From Cyanobacteria bacterium UBA8803 (GTDB lineage Bacteria; Cyanobacteriota; Cyanobacteriia; Cyanobacteriales; Coleofasciculaceae), in NCBI GenBank assembly GCA_003505715.1, contig DNXU01000162.1, positions 4,122-19,949 of the forward strand: a DNA stretch of 15,828 bases, given 5' to 3'. Positions 1-7,780 of the stretch are shown in pieces. The translations under genes were made by a program, and so were the position numbers. Below the pieces are notes generated by a model. The model was not told where the DNA came from. It did not search any database and worked only from the letters and a program-made list of their open reading frames with translations. Position 1 is the first letter of the stretch; the number at the start of each line of letters is the position of its first letter.

Positions 1-1385
1 ACTACCTCAAGGTGGGGTTTGGCTTGCTCGACTAAAAGCTCGATCTTTTGCTGCCAAAACGTTACATTGGGAGTCTTTTGAGCTTCCTCCAGTACATCTT
101 GCCACCGCTCCTCTTGCAAGGCTTGTTCGACTGCTTGAAACTGGGTAGCTGCTTTTTGCCATTCTTGCCGCCACTCTGCGATGGTAGCTTGTGACTCCTG
201 ATAGACAGAACTGTTAGTGGGGACTGATTTAGCTAAAGCGATCGCTTCATTAAAATTACCAGTTTCATATTTAATCCGCGCTTGCTCTAAAAGGTCGAGT
301 CCGGGATTAGCTGGAGCAGCGTGCAGTAGAGAATAGAGTCCAAATGAGATCGCCAGAGTATTCGAGGCTGCCATGCCGACTCCCGTTGCAGCGATTAGAG
401 GTGGTAACTTGAACCAATTAAGATCGAATAGCTTGGGAGTAGCTGGCACGATCGCTCCTTCTAAAACCAATCCCTCAGATAATTCCTTGTTGCTCACTTG
501 TTGCTCCTCACTGCTCATCATTAGGGTTTTCAGAACGATTAGGGCATCCGTAGCAGATTGAAAGCGCTTTTGGCAGTCTTGTAGTACCATGTGGTTTAGC
601 ACAAATGCCATCGCTTCCCTTACTGACGCTCGATCCTGCCAGCGAATCTCTCCGGTATTGGGGTCAGTCGGTAATTCAGCTGGGTGCAGCCTGGTTATTG
701 CCTGAATAGCGATCGTACCCAGCGCGTATAGATCGCTATTAGGACAGGGATGGCCTACCAATTGTTCTATGGGGATGTACCCCAAGGGAGGCATTGTTAC
801 CACTTCTTGAGAGAATTTAGTCTGAATAACTCGCTGCTGAACTTGAGCCGGATCGATTTGATAAGCTGCACTAAAGTCAATCAAAACGAGCCTCTTATCT
901 GAACTGCGCCTGATCAGGTTATTCGGTTTGAGATCGCCGTGGATCACGCCTTGACGATGAACAAATTCCAGGATGCCTAAAACATCTTGCAGTAGTTCAA
1001 TACATTGGTGCTCGCTCCAGCGCCTGCTACAGTGTGGGTTAATGGGTAGTTCCTCACTCAGTAGGTTCCCAACAATCAACTCTTGCACCAAGTAAAACCC
1101 TCGATCGTCTTCAAAAGAGTCTAAAAGCCGGGGGATCTGGCTATGATTGCCCAATTTTCTTAATATTTCTGTTTCTCTCTCAAACAGACGCTTGCCAAAT
1201 TTCCATTGTTTAGGATGGATGCCATTAGGTTTGAAGTGTTTGACCACACATTGGAGATTCCTGTTGTGCCAGGTATCCACTGTAATGTAGGTCTGACTCC
1301 ATGCCTTGGCGCTGAGAACTCGCATAATTTGGTAACGCCCGTTCAGGAAATCTCCCAATCTCAGCTGGTTTACGTCAGTATTCAA
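1..1385 (-). CDS. Serine/threonine protein kinase with C-terminal membrane anchor (partial, C-terminus outside window)
   Basis: About 461 residues are visible; the stop lies beyond the left edge. The N-terminal kinase domain (about residues 15-300) keeps the presumed ATP lysine (VVKHF, K49), the catalytic loop HGDLKPNNLI (D151) and the magnesium loop as DFS (D170) instead of DFG. The glycine-rich loop is degenerate: the stretch after NGRYQIMRVL has none of the usual glycines. Cyanobacterial hallmarks follow (GYIPIEQL, SDLYALG). A hydrophobic segment at about 328-352 is a likely single membrane span, followed by a charged, helical, Trp-containing tail. No ATG precedes the kinase N-lobe after the in-frame TAA, so I chose TTG at 1385, preceded by a GGAAGAAG purine stretch; the first ATG (1325) would cut into the N-lobe. 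It is the last gene of the minus-strand run. Family-level call is firm; substrate unknown and activity uncertain because of the degenerate loops. Confidence 0.85.
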   Translation of the reverse strand, partial: MNTDVNQLRLGDFLNGRYQIMRVLSAKAWSQTYITVDTWHNRNLQCVVKHFKPNGIHPKQWKFGKRLFERETEILRKLGNHSQIPRLLDSFEDDRGFYLVQELIVGNLLSEELPINPHCSRRWSEHQCIELLQDVLGILEFVHRQGVIHGDLKPNNLIRRSSDKRLVLIDFSAAYQIDPAQVQQRVIQTKFSQEVVTMPPLGYIPIEQLVGHPCPNSDLYALGTIAIQAITRLHPAELPTDPNTGEIRWQDRASVREAMAFVLNHMVLQDCQKRFQSATDALIVLKTLMMSSEEQQVSNKELSEGLVLEGAIVPATPKLFDLNWFKLPPLIAATGVGMAASNTLAISFGLYSLLHAAPANPGLDLLEQARIKYETGNFNEAIALAKSVPTNSSVYQESQATIAEWRQEWQKAATQFQAVEQALQEERWQDVLEEAQKTPNVTFWQQKIELLVEQAKPHLEV

Positions 1386-1507
1386 AGAACTTCTTCCCGC
1401 CTGTATGCCTTTACATCTATAATCAGTTTCTTATTTCAACAACTCAGCAATTTTTCCGGAATCCAGCCAGGGGTTCTATCAAGATCAGCGGTATGATTGA
1501 AGTTTCA

Positions 1508-2380
1508 CTAGATCTGCACGTCTCTCACCTCATAGCCATACCAATTCATATAATCGCAAGCGATCGCTTCAATCTTGTGTAGCTCTTCGGTACTAAAGCA
1601 GTTTAACTTCTGCCACTGTCCGATCAACTCCGGGTTGAAATAACTCTTGGTGTGGGGATGGATCTCCTGAGTTACGCCCAGCAAGCGCGAACCATCAGCG
1701 TTCAACTCGTAGAATCTTAGCATTTGCGGATCAAAGATCAAGCCCAGGAAATCACAAATGCGGCGGCACACCACTTCTGGAGTCAAAATCAGGTCTTCAT
1801 AACGTACTACTAAAACATCATCAGGGAAATGTTCCCTCATCGCAGCCATATGGCGACCCCGGCTTTGGCAAATCTTTGCCGCTTGCTCCAGAGAACGGGG
1901 TACTAAATTTTTGAGCATTGAACGAACAATATCTCTGGGGTCTCTGACAATGTGTACAAATTTGGCATCGGGAAAAATCCCTTTAATCTTTAACCCCAGC
2001 TTTTCATGAGCATACAATCCTTTCTTGTTGCCCAGGTAATCCGTGCCGCCGTTAGTCTGTCGAGCAAAAAATCGGAAGAGGGAATCTAGTAGCTGAGCGA
2101 TCGTTAAGTCATTTGGCCAGGGAACTGTTGCCAAGAAATCTTCTAAGTTAAAGCTTGGCCAACTCTTGAGTTTGGCATCATCTCGCATTATTGCGATCGC
2201 GAACTCCTTCTGGCTTTGATTGAGAGGTAACTCTGGTGACCAGTTCTGAGCTAATAATTGGGCTGTGAACTTAGCTTCTGGGGTGATTGTAATCTGGGAA
2301 TGCGCTGATAAAACCAGCTGCAATAGGGTCGTTCCCGAACGCTGGGGCCCAGCAACAAATAAATGCTTAGACTTATTCAC
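1508..2380 (-). CDS. Sulfotransferase family protein (sulfotransferase 1 of 3)
   Basis: 290 residues. Enzymes of this family move a sulfuryl group from PAPS to a hydroxyl or amine acceptor. The 5'-phosphosulfate-binding loop is at the extreme N-terminus (GPQRSGTTLL, residues 11-20), directly after a short beta strand (HLFVA). The 3'-phosphate-binding motif is HIVRDPRDIVRSM (R146, S154). The RSGTTLL form resembles the Sulfotransfer_3-like branch more than the cytosolic PKSGTTW branch. No signal peptide or membrane segment is seen, so it is probably cytosolic. The start is GTG at 2380, giving the P-loop its normal N-terminal position; the ribosome binding site is weak. The gene lies 49 bp downstream of another sulfotransferase on the same strand and is probably co-transcribed with it. 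Acceptor cannot be read from sequence; a glycan is suggested only by the nearby glycosyltransferase. Confidence 0.88.
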   Translation of the reverse strand: MNKSKHLFVAGPQRSGTTLLQLVLSAHSQITITPEAKFTAQLLAQNWSPELPLNQSQKEFAIAIMRDDAKLKSWPSFNLEDFLATVPWPNDLTIAQLLDSLFRFFARQTNGGTDYLGNKKGLYAHEKLGLKIKGIFPDAKFVHIVRDPRDIVRSMLKNLVPRSLEQAAKICQSRGRHMAAMREHFPDDVLVVRYEDLILTPEVVCRRICDFLGLIFDPQMLRFYELNADGSRLLGVTQEIHPHTKSYFNPELIGQWQKLNCFSTEELHKIEAIACDYMNWYGYEVRDVQI

Positions 2381-2429
2381 GGCTGATACTCGTAATAAGA
2401 TGTAATCTTCTATTCATAATAGGCACATT

Positions 2430-3212
2430 TCAGGTTGTATAAAAATCAGATAGGGTTTCCTGTATCCTACGATTAAGCTCTGCAATTTCTGCCCCACTCA
2501 AGTAGTCCCTAAAGCCACCCACTTTACCTTTGCGGGTTTTATAAGAATCTGGATCTTTAGAATCGATGGGCGCAAGACGTTGGGAGTTGAACGTGTTTTC
2601 AAGTTCCATTTTTCTCATATTCTCAAACGATGCATATTGCACTGCCTCAGCAATCGTTTGTTCGTCAACCGCTGACAAGCCTAAAAATTCTAGAACTCTA
2701 CCCAGTTCTCGGTGGGGATTGTCATGAATATCTTCATAACGAACCAGCAAAAAACCCTGCGGTACGTCACGATTGGCTGCCCAGATGTTATAGAATCTCA
2801 GAATTGTCTCAAAACTACCTAAATTTTCCTGTAGGTATTCCGATAATCTGCCGTTATAGGCTTCCCGTCGTTTTGTCTTCTGAAAATAATTGGAGATAAG
2901 CACATCTCTAGGATCTCGCACTAAAAATATTACCTGCTTCTCTTTGTATTCCGCTTTGGAAGTAACTAGATCATCTGGTGTTTTCCATTGGGGATTATCA
3001 TCGTGACTGACCCAAATTTTAGGAATATTTGGGGAAAGAGTTGCCAACTGGTCAAGTTCTAATAGATTAGTATTCGGTAAGCCGAAGTGAGTTTGCATGG
3101 CTCTCCCCAACATCAATCGCAACCAAGTACGACCGCATTTGGGAAAGGAAATTAGAAAAAAATCAGACTGGTCTTTCGTTTGCAATCGTTCGACTTTGCT
3201 TTGGTTTAGCAT
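2430..3212 (-). CDS. Sulfotransferase domain protein, Sulfotransfer_1 type (2 of 3)
   Basis: 260 residues, ATG start at 3212. This copy is closest to the classical PAPS-dependent sulfotransferase fold. It has SFPKCGRTWLR (K25 at the phosphosulfate loop, the equivalent of PKSGTTW), a likely catalytic histidine in VSHDD (H70), the 3'-phosphate-binding segment LVRDPRDVLIS (R99, S107), and a C-terminal RKGKVGGFRDYLS motif matching the RKGxxGDW-type PAPS loop. Length is typical for a compact single-domain enzyme. No signal peptide is seen, so it is likely cytosolic. It lies between two other sulfotransferase genes (49 bp to the next, 143 bp from the previous, the latter gap containing a tandem repeat). 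Catalytic residues appear intact, so activity is expected; the acceptor is unknown. Confidence 0.92.
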   Translation of the reverse strand: MLNQSKVERLQTKDQSDFFLISFPKCGRTWLRLMLGRAMQTHFGLPNTNLLELDQLATLSPNIPKIWVSHDDNPQWKTPDDLVTSKAEYKEKQVIFLVRDPRDVLISNYFQKTKRREAYNGRLSEYLQENLGSFETILRFYNIWAANRDVPQGFLLVRYEDIHDNPHRELGRVLEFLGLSAVDEQTIAEAVQYASFENMRKMELENTFNSQRLAPIDSKDPDSYKTRKGKVGGFRDYLSGAEIAELNRRIQETLSDFYTT

Positions 3213-3230
3213 TCAAAATTGGTAATTGGT

Positions 3231-3267
3231 GATGGGTGATGGGTGATGGGTGATGGGTGATGGGTGA
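3231..3267 (+). repeat. Heptanucleotide tandem repeat (GATGGGT)x5, STRR-like
   Basis: Five perfect consecutive copies of GATGGGT plus a partial sixth, preceded by the related run AATTGGTAATTGGT. Short tandemly repeated heptamers (STRR) are well known in cyanobacterial genomes. It lies just upstream of the second sulfotransferase gene, in the spacer behind the third. Confidence 0.9.
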
Positions 3268-3355
3268 AAAGCTAGGTTATTGTACCAGTTATGCCCAAAA
3301 AGACTCGATGTGTAGCAGGTATTTAGGTAAGGTTTGGGCTGGTAAAAGTTCAGAT

Positions 3356-3892
3356 TCAGCTAATACTAGGAAAAGGCTCGTTTTTAATAGGCTTATCTAG
3401 GAAATTACATAATTTATCCCAAGATTCGCCCTGACATATATTTATCACTAAAAGTTGATCCTCTCGCCCAGTAAATCGGGTATTAATGCGGTCAAGATGC
3501 TGGTAATACACCTCTCGCCATAGTTCCGGCTCGAAAACTTCTGCCCCATACACGATCCGGCGGTAGTGGCGTAAATAAGACTGTTTGTCAGGAGAACAAT
3601 CCTCTAACGAGCGGCCAAACCATTGTTCGCAAGATTTCAGCCAAGCTTCTATATCCCGAACGGTTAAAATCCATTTAGCCTCAGGAAATCTGGCCTCTAA
3701 TTCATCGAGCCAAGCAATAACAGTGATGTCAACAGCTGCATCATACACAGTTCCCAAATCATCTATGGATTTGGGATATTTTATCGGGTTATACCCTAAT
3801 ATTTTCAAGGCATTACCAAGACTTTTATTCCCTGTTCGGGATAAACCACAGCCAAATATCATTGCGGATTTTACAGAATTATTTTGGGACAA
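3356..3892 (-). CDS. Sulfotransferase family protein, short Sulfotransfer_4-like type (3 of 3)
   Basis: 178 residues. The P-loop reads CGLSRTGNKSLGNALKILGY (residues 15-34), the RTGT/NxSL form of the Sulfotransfer_4 branch rather than the PKxGTTW form. It is followed by the characteristic YDAAVDI stretch (50-56), FPEAKWILTVRD (R79) and a conserved SC at 87-88. It is shorter than most members (about 200-280 residues), but both cofactor motifs are present. The start is TTG at 3892, supported by the ribosome binding site AAGGAG six bases upstream; the first internal ATG (codon 11) would lose part of the leading strand before the P-loop. It is the most upstream of three tandem sulfotransferase genes and follows the pentapeptide-repeat gene by 125 bp. 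Cytosolic by appearance; acceptor unknown. Confidence 0.82.
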   Translation of the reverse strand: MSQNNSVKSAMIFGCGLSRTGNKSLGNALKILGYNPIKYPKSIDDLGTVYDAAVDITVIAWLDELEARFPEAKWILTVRDIEAWLKSCEQWFGRSLEDCSPDKQSYLRHYRRIVYGAEVFEPELWREVYYQHLDRINTRFTGREDQLLVINICQGESWDKLCNFLDKPIKNEPFPSIS

Positions 3893-3898
3893 AGAAAA

Positions 3899-3904
3899 CT
3901 CCTT
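3899..3904 (-). promoter_or_regulatory. Ribosome binding site AAGGAG deciding a TTG start
   Basis: AAGGAG on the minus strand ends six bases before the TTG at 3892. It is the strongest Shine-Dalgarno sequence in this gene run and fixes the start of the short sulfotransferase. Confidence 0.7.
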
Positions 3905-4017
3905 AGTTAATAACCTATCAAATTAAGTAGGCTCATGCCAAGAGGGCTATGCTGATAAAGTAGGTAACTGGAAAAACACAGCGACAAATCTGATCAAATT
4001 CAGCAGCGAACTATTTT

Positions 4018-6147
4018 TTAATGGCTGTTCGTGGAAGACTCACCCAAAACTTGGCGGATGGTTTCTGGATCGGAAGGAGCGATCGCTCGATGGGGAACTA
4101 AGTGAAACTGGTAGTCTGAGAGTTGACCATTGAGAACAGCCAGACTTGTTTTAGTCGCTTCATAACCAATCTTTTGCCCCGACTGATCGATAATGGACTG
4201 GAGTACAGCCTTTGGTTCTAGCAACATCTGAGCCTGGTCAGGCGTTAGGTCTAAAATTCCAAAGACAAACACCTTACCCCCCAAACCGAGTTCCTGCACG
4301 GCTTGAACGGAAATTTCCGTAGTGGCGTTTGACCCCCCCCACAAGATATTGATGCTGGGGTTAGTTTGCAGCATCTCCTTGACCTGCGGCAAGTCGCTGC
4401 GGAAAGCGGCAGCGGTAGAATCTACCTCATGCCAGCGGATGCCCGAATCCTTCAGCGCGGCTTGGAAACCCTTAACACGAGGGTAAGTGCGATCATAGAT
4501 GGCACCGTCTACCATACCGACATTAACGTCCCGGCCTCGCCAATTCTGGGATACCCACTTGGCTAGGGACGTACCAGAGTCATAACCCATTTGGTAGGAA
4601 TTGTTGTTATAGCAAGCAAAGACCAATTTAGGGGCATCTCGATTATTGATACAGTCGCCGACAGTCACCACGACCACCCCCGCTTCGTAAGCCTTGCGGA
4701 TTGTTGCCACTGAATCTTTAGGATCTTCTGGTCTCAGGAGAATGGCATCCACCCCAACCTCAATTAGTTGCTCAATGGCTTTCTTCTCGTTCTGGAGTCC
4801 GCTGCCTGACTGGATCGAAACAATTTCAATGCCATTTTCAGCCTTGGCCAACTCCATCCCCTTCCGGTACAACTGGAAAACGCTTTCTTCCGAGGAGACG
4901 ATCAACCCAATCTGAACCGTTACTGCCTTCGGTTGAGTAATTTGTGTTTCCCAGTTCTTAGTTTTAAGCGCAGTTTCCCAATGCTTGGCTCGCTTGACTT
5001 GATGGATCGCCCAAAACTTAGCTTGTCGGAGGTTGGCACTATCTAGTTGAGCTTCTCGCAGATTGGCGTTACCTCGGAGATCGGCATGGCGCAGCAAGGC
5101 ACCCTGAAGGTTAGCTTTGTATAGATCCGCTCCCTGGAAGTTGGCACGGCTGAGATTAGCTCTTGTCAGATTGGTTCTGTAGAGGTTGGCATTTTGAAGA
5201 GTCGTCCATAGAAGGGTGGCATCGGTCAGATCAGTTTTAAGGAGGTTAGCGCGGTTGAGATTGGCACGGCTAAGATTAGCTCTTTGGAGATGGGCGATAT
5301 GGAAATTTACCCCTTGCAAATTAGTCCTCTGTAAATTAGCTCCCGCTAAATTGGCTCCCTCCAGATTGGCTCCTGCCAGATTGGCCCCTTCCAGATTAGC
5401 TCCCTCTAGATTGGCTCCTGCCAGATTGGCTCCTGCCAGATTGCTTTCCTCCAGATTCGCCCCTGCCAGATCGGCATGAGAGAGGTTAATTCCCTCATAG
5501 GTAAAAAATTGGGGCGGCCACTGGGCAAATGCCTTGTGACTAAATTGGAAGCGATCGCATTTATTAAGTTCAATACCTGCCAGAGCTGCTTTGGGTGCTG
5601 ACATGCCCGACAGGCTGACGCAGTAAGCGTTCAGGTTCATTATCGCCTCGATTCTGGCTTGAGAGTATTTTTGACCGATCCGAGTTCTGATAATTTCCTG
5701 AGCTTCATTGATCGCTTGTTGCTGGCGTTGGGGAGCTTCTGTAAAAAAGGAAAGCATGGCTAATAAAAGCGTGGCTTCGCCAATCACGATCGCAAATCGC
5801 ACGATCGCTACCTCTTGCAGCCAATTCACAAACTTTCCCATCCCTAGGTCGAAAGCTCTAACGCACTGTAGCCAGGGATGGTGGAACACCCCGTCAGATT
5901 TTTCGGGCTGAGTGTAAGCGGCAAACATGCGGCGGTAGCTGTCTAAGGGGATATCTAACTGTCTGGCTTCTTGAGCCAGTTCGTACTCTTGTTTAATGGG
6001 ATCGGTAATAGCACTGACCCGATCAAAGCTTTGGTTTAATTGCTCCCAGATAGATGCGAGTTGCGGTACTTGAGATTCGCGATCAAGAGAGTTTTCACCA
6101 TGAGTAGATTCTGGTCTGCTGGTATTGTCTGTGGGTTCACTAGGCAT
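4018..6147 (-). CDS. Membrane-anchored pentapeptide-repeat protein fused to a periplasmic-binding-protein-like domain
   Basis: 709 residues in four parts. Residues 1-110 are polar, with FxxYTQPEK-like helical text. A hydrophobic segment at about 112-134 (VRFAIVIGEATLLLAML) is a likely single membrane span. From about 220 to 390 there is a long run of pentapeptide repeats, about thirty A(N/D)LxG-type units, predicting a right-handed quadrilateral beta-helix. From about 408 to 700 there is a domain like the sugar-binding/LacI-type periplasmic binding proteins (Peripla_BP_4): VQIGLIVSSEE, AIEQLIEVGVDAILLRPED, VKGFQAALKDSG, and ILWGGSNATTEISVQAV. There is no cleavable signal peptide, and no ABC permease or ATPase is nearby, so a sensor or receptor role is more likely than transport; that is inference. 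ATG at 6147 follows AAGG closely. An eight-C run at 4333-4340 lies inside the binding domain. Which side of the membrane each part occupies is unresolved. Confidence 0.85.
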   Translation of the reverse strand: MPSEPTDNTSRPESTHGENSLDRESQVPQLASIWEQLNQSFDRVSAITDPIKQEYELAQEARQLDIPLDSYRRMFAAYTQPEKSDGVFHHPWLQCVRAFDLGMGKFVNWLQEVAIVRFAIVIGEATLLLAMLSFFTEAPQRQQQAINEAQEIIRTRIGQKYSQARIEAIMNLNAYCVSLSGMSAPKAALAGIELNKCDRFQFSHKAFAQWPPQFFTYEGINLSHADLAGANLEESNLAGANLAGANLEGANLEGANLAGANLEGANLAGANLQRTNLQGVNFHIAHLQRANLSRANLNRANLLKTDLTDATLLWTTLQNANLYRTNLTRANLSRANFQGADLYKANLQGALLRHADLRGNANLREAQLDSANLRQAKFWAIHQVKRAKHWETALKTKNWETQITQPKAVTVQIGLIVSSEESVFQLYRKGMELAKAENGIEIVSIQSGSGLQNEKKAIEQLIEVGVDAILLRPEDPKDSVATIRKAYEAGVVVVTVGDCINNRDAPKLVFACYNNNSYQMGYDSGTSLAKWVSQNWRGRDVNVGMVDGAIYDRTYPRVKGFQAALKDSGIRWHEVDSTAAAFRSDLPQVKEMLQTNPSINILWGGSNATTEISVQAVQELGLGGKVFVFGILDLTPDQAQMLLEPKAVLQSIIDQSGQKIGYEATKTSLAVLNGQLSDYQFHLVPHRAIAPSDPETIRQVLGESSTNSH

Positions 6148-6230
6148 ATCCTTTTAGAAGGATTGACCCCAACCCCCAATATTGGCAGATTGGGCAGAAT
6201 TATTTTGACGACAATACTAACCTTTTAAGA

Positions 6231-7370
6231 TTAAGAGGCTACTTTGAGAGGTTGGACTTGTAAGGTTTTGAGCATTAACTCATACTCATAAAGTACTTCC
6301 ATCGGTTTAGGCAGTTGCCGCTCAATCATAAGTTGGGGACTTGAGCGCAAGTATCGAGCTAGTTCTAAAATTGAGCTAGCGGCGGCTCCTGTATCCCCAA
6401 TCGGCACCAGTCGCCCTAAGGGCCAAGGGGCGGGCCATTCATTGACAACCTCGCGAGAGCCAGGATTATCGTAAGCGACGATACCTTTCCCCAAAGCGAT
6501 CGCCTCTTGCAGGATGCGGGGACGACCCTCAAGTTCGGAGCAAAGCAGCACGGTTTCGGCCTGATGAAGACAATTAAATACCTCCTGGCGAGCTACACCG
6601 CCCTTGAGGTGAATCCGTTTTTCTAAACCGTAGTGGCGGATACTATGCTCCATCCGCTCCATGTCAGCACCATTGCCACAAACTGTTAATTGCACATCAT
6701 GATGTTCTTGTGCCAGTCTCCATACAATCTCAACCGCATCCAAGGGTCTTTTCCGCGATTTGATTTGAGCTGCCATCAATAAATGGATCGGTTGCTCCGG
6801 AGCGAGAGCAGCGCTGCTCTTGGCATGGTAATTAGCAAAATTGATTGGGTTAGGCAAGAACAAGCTCTTGTTAACCCCAATAACCTGGTTGACCACTTCC
6901 ACAAGATAACGAGCGATACAAACAATGCGATCGCAATCCCGGTAAAGTTTGATCAGTTGCTCCCTCAACTCAGGAGTAGCCGACTCTCTAGCCGCCAAAC
7001 GATTAATGTGGCCGCCCCGACAAATCAAAACAATAGGTTTATGGTGAATGAAACGTAAGGTCGGGAGATGCCAGAGAAAAAACTCGCGACCCAGAATTAT
7101 ACAATCAAAAGGGCCATGTTCCCTATAGGTAGCTAGCAGATGACGATCCATTACGGATTTAGCTTCTGGAGCTATAGAGAGACTTTCCCAAGAACAATTA
7201 GCAGGCATCCAGATTAATCCCGGATACTCTATAAGGTTTGTTGGCTCTCGGTAAGGGGCAATCTGAAGCACATCATGCCCCAAGCTACGCAAGCCACAGG
7301 CAAGTTCTTGACAAGAATAAGCTGACCCACCCCCATGAGGTGGATGGGGACCAACTAACAGTATCTTCAT
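6231..7370 (-). CDS. Glycosyltransferase family 4 (GT-B fold)
   Basis: 379 residues from the ATG at 7370. Transfers a sugar from a nucleotide-sugar donor to an unidentified acceptor, probably at the cytoplasmic side. The N-terminus MKILLVGPHPPHGGGSAYS carries the glycine-rich acceptor-domain loop. The C-terminal donor domain shows IHLLMAAQIKSRKRP, VQLTVCGNG, the RIHLKGGVARQEV segment, and the ELEGRPRILQEAIALG block, which is the EGFGxxxxEAMA-type E(x)7E motif of GT4 enzymes. The frame stays open 50 codons upstream to an ATG at 7520, but that extension has no family resemblance and would put 50 residues before the MKILLVG strand, so I reject it; the chosen ATG is preceded by AGGA. The gene ends 83 bp before the pentapeptide-repeat gene on the same strand and probably heads the transcription unit with the three sulfotransferases. 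Confidence 0.88.
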   Translation of the reverse strand: MKILLVGPHPPHGGGSAYSCQELACGLRSLGHDVLQIAPYREPTNLIEYPGLIWMPANCSWESLSIAPEAKSVMDRHLLATYREHGPFDCIILGREFFLWHLPTLRFIHHKPIVLICRGGHINRLAARESATPELREQLIKLYRDCDRIVCIARYLVEVVNQVIGVNKSLFLPNPINFANYHAKSSAALAPEQPIHLLMAAQIKSRKRPLDAVEIVWRLAQEHHDVQLTVCGNGADMERMEHSIRHYGLEKRIHLKGGVARQEVFNCLHQAETVLLCSELEGRPRILQEAIALGKGIVAYDNPGSREVVNEWPAPWPLGRLVPIGDTGAAASSILELARYLRSSPQLMIERQLPKPMEVLYEYELMLKTLQVQPLKVAS

Positions 7371-7780
7371 AATCCTACTTGCTTTGTAAATTTGCTGTCC
7401 CCATCGAAAGCAGACGAGAGACATTGCCAGTGTGGACAAACAGAATTTAGAGCTTACTAACTCCTTTGAAACCGCTACCCTCGCACTAATGCAACCTTCA
7501 GTAAAGCGAATACTAGGCAAAAAAATGAGTACTCGATCCGATCCTCTAAGTTTCTACCAAACGCTTCTATAAGCCAATTCCATCCACAATAATTACACAG
7601 TAACCATCAGATAATTACTGGCTCACAGTGAGTTGAACCTGAATTTTTGTAAATTGGGTAACTTTTGCGTAAGCCCTGCTCCATTATTACTTATCTCTAC
7701 TCCTACTTTGTCAAGTAGTTCTCTACTGAAAAATCTGATCAAAATTATTCTCCCCCTCATCCCTCATCCCTATTGTCAAG
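7371..7780. other. Intergenic spacer, 410 bp
   Basis: Lies between the 3' end of the MscS-type gene and the start of the glycosyltransferase, both minus strand. It should hold the promoter for the glycosyltransferase gene run, but I see no convincing -35/-10 pair. A short heptamer pair (TCATCCC twice, about 7757-7770) lies just downstream of the channel gene. No RNA gene or conserved ORF is seen. Confidence 0.5.

Noticed and set aside
1206..1496. Plus-strand 96-codon ORF near the kinase start
   Set aside because: It overlaps the kinase N-lobe on the opposite strand and has no recognisable domain.
3220..3267. Short direct repeats considered as a CRISPR array
   Set aside because: Units are seven bases long with no spacers; this is a simple tandem repeat.
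5216..5479. Plus-strand ORF with repeated RLAPARLAPSRLAP text
   Set aside because: It is the antisense shadow of the pentapeptide-repeat codons; its periodicity comes from the minus-strand gene.
7371..7520. 50-codon N-terminal extension of the glycosyltransferase from an ATG at 7520
   Set aside because: The MKILLVG start at 7370 is the normal GT4 beginning; the extension has no domain resemblance.
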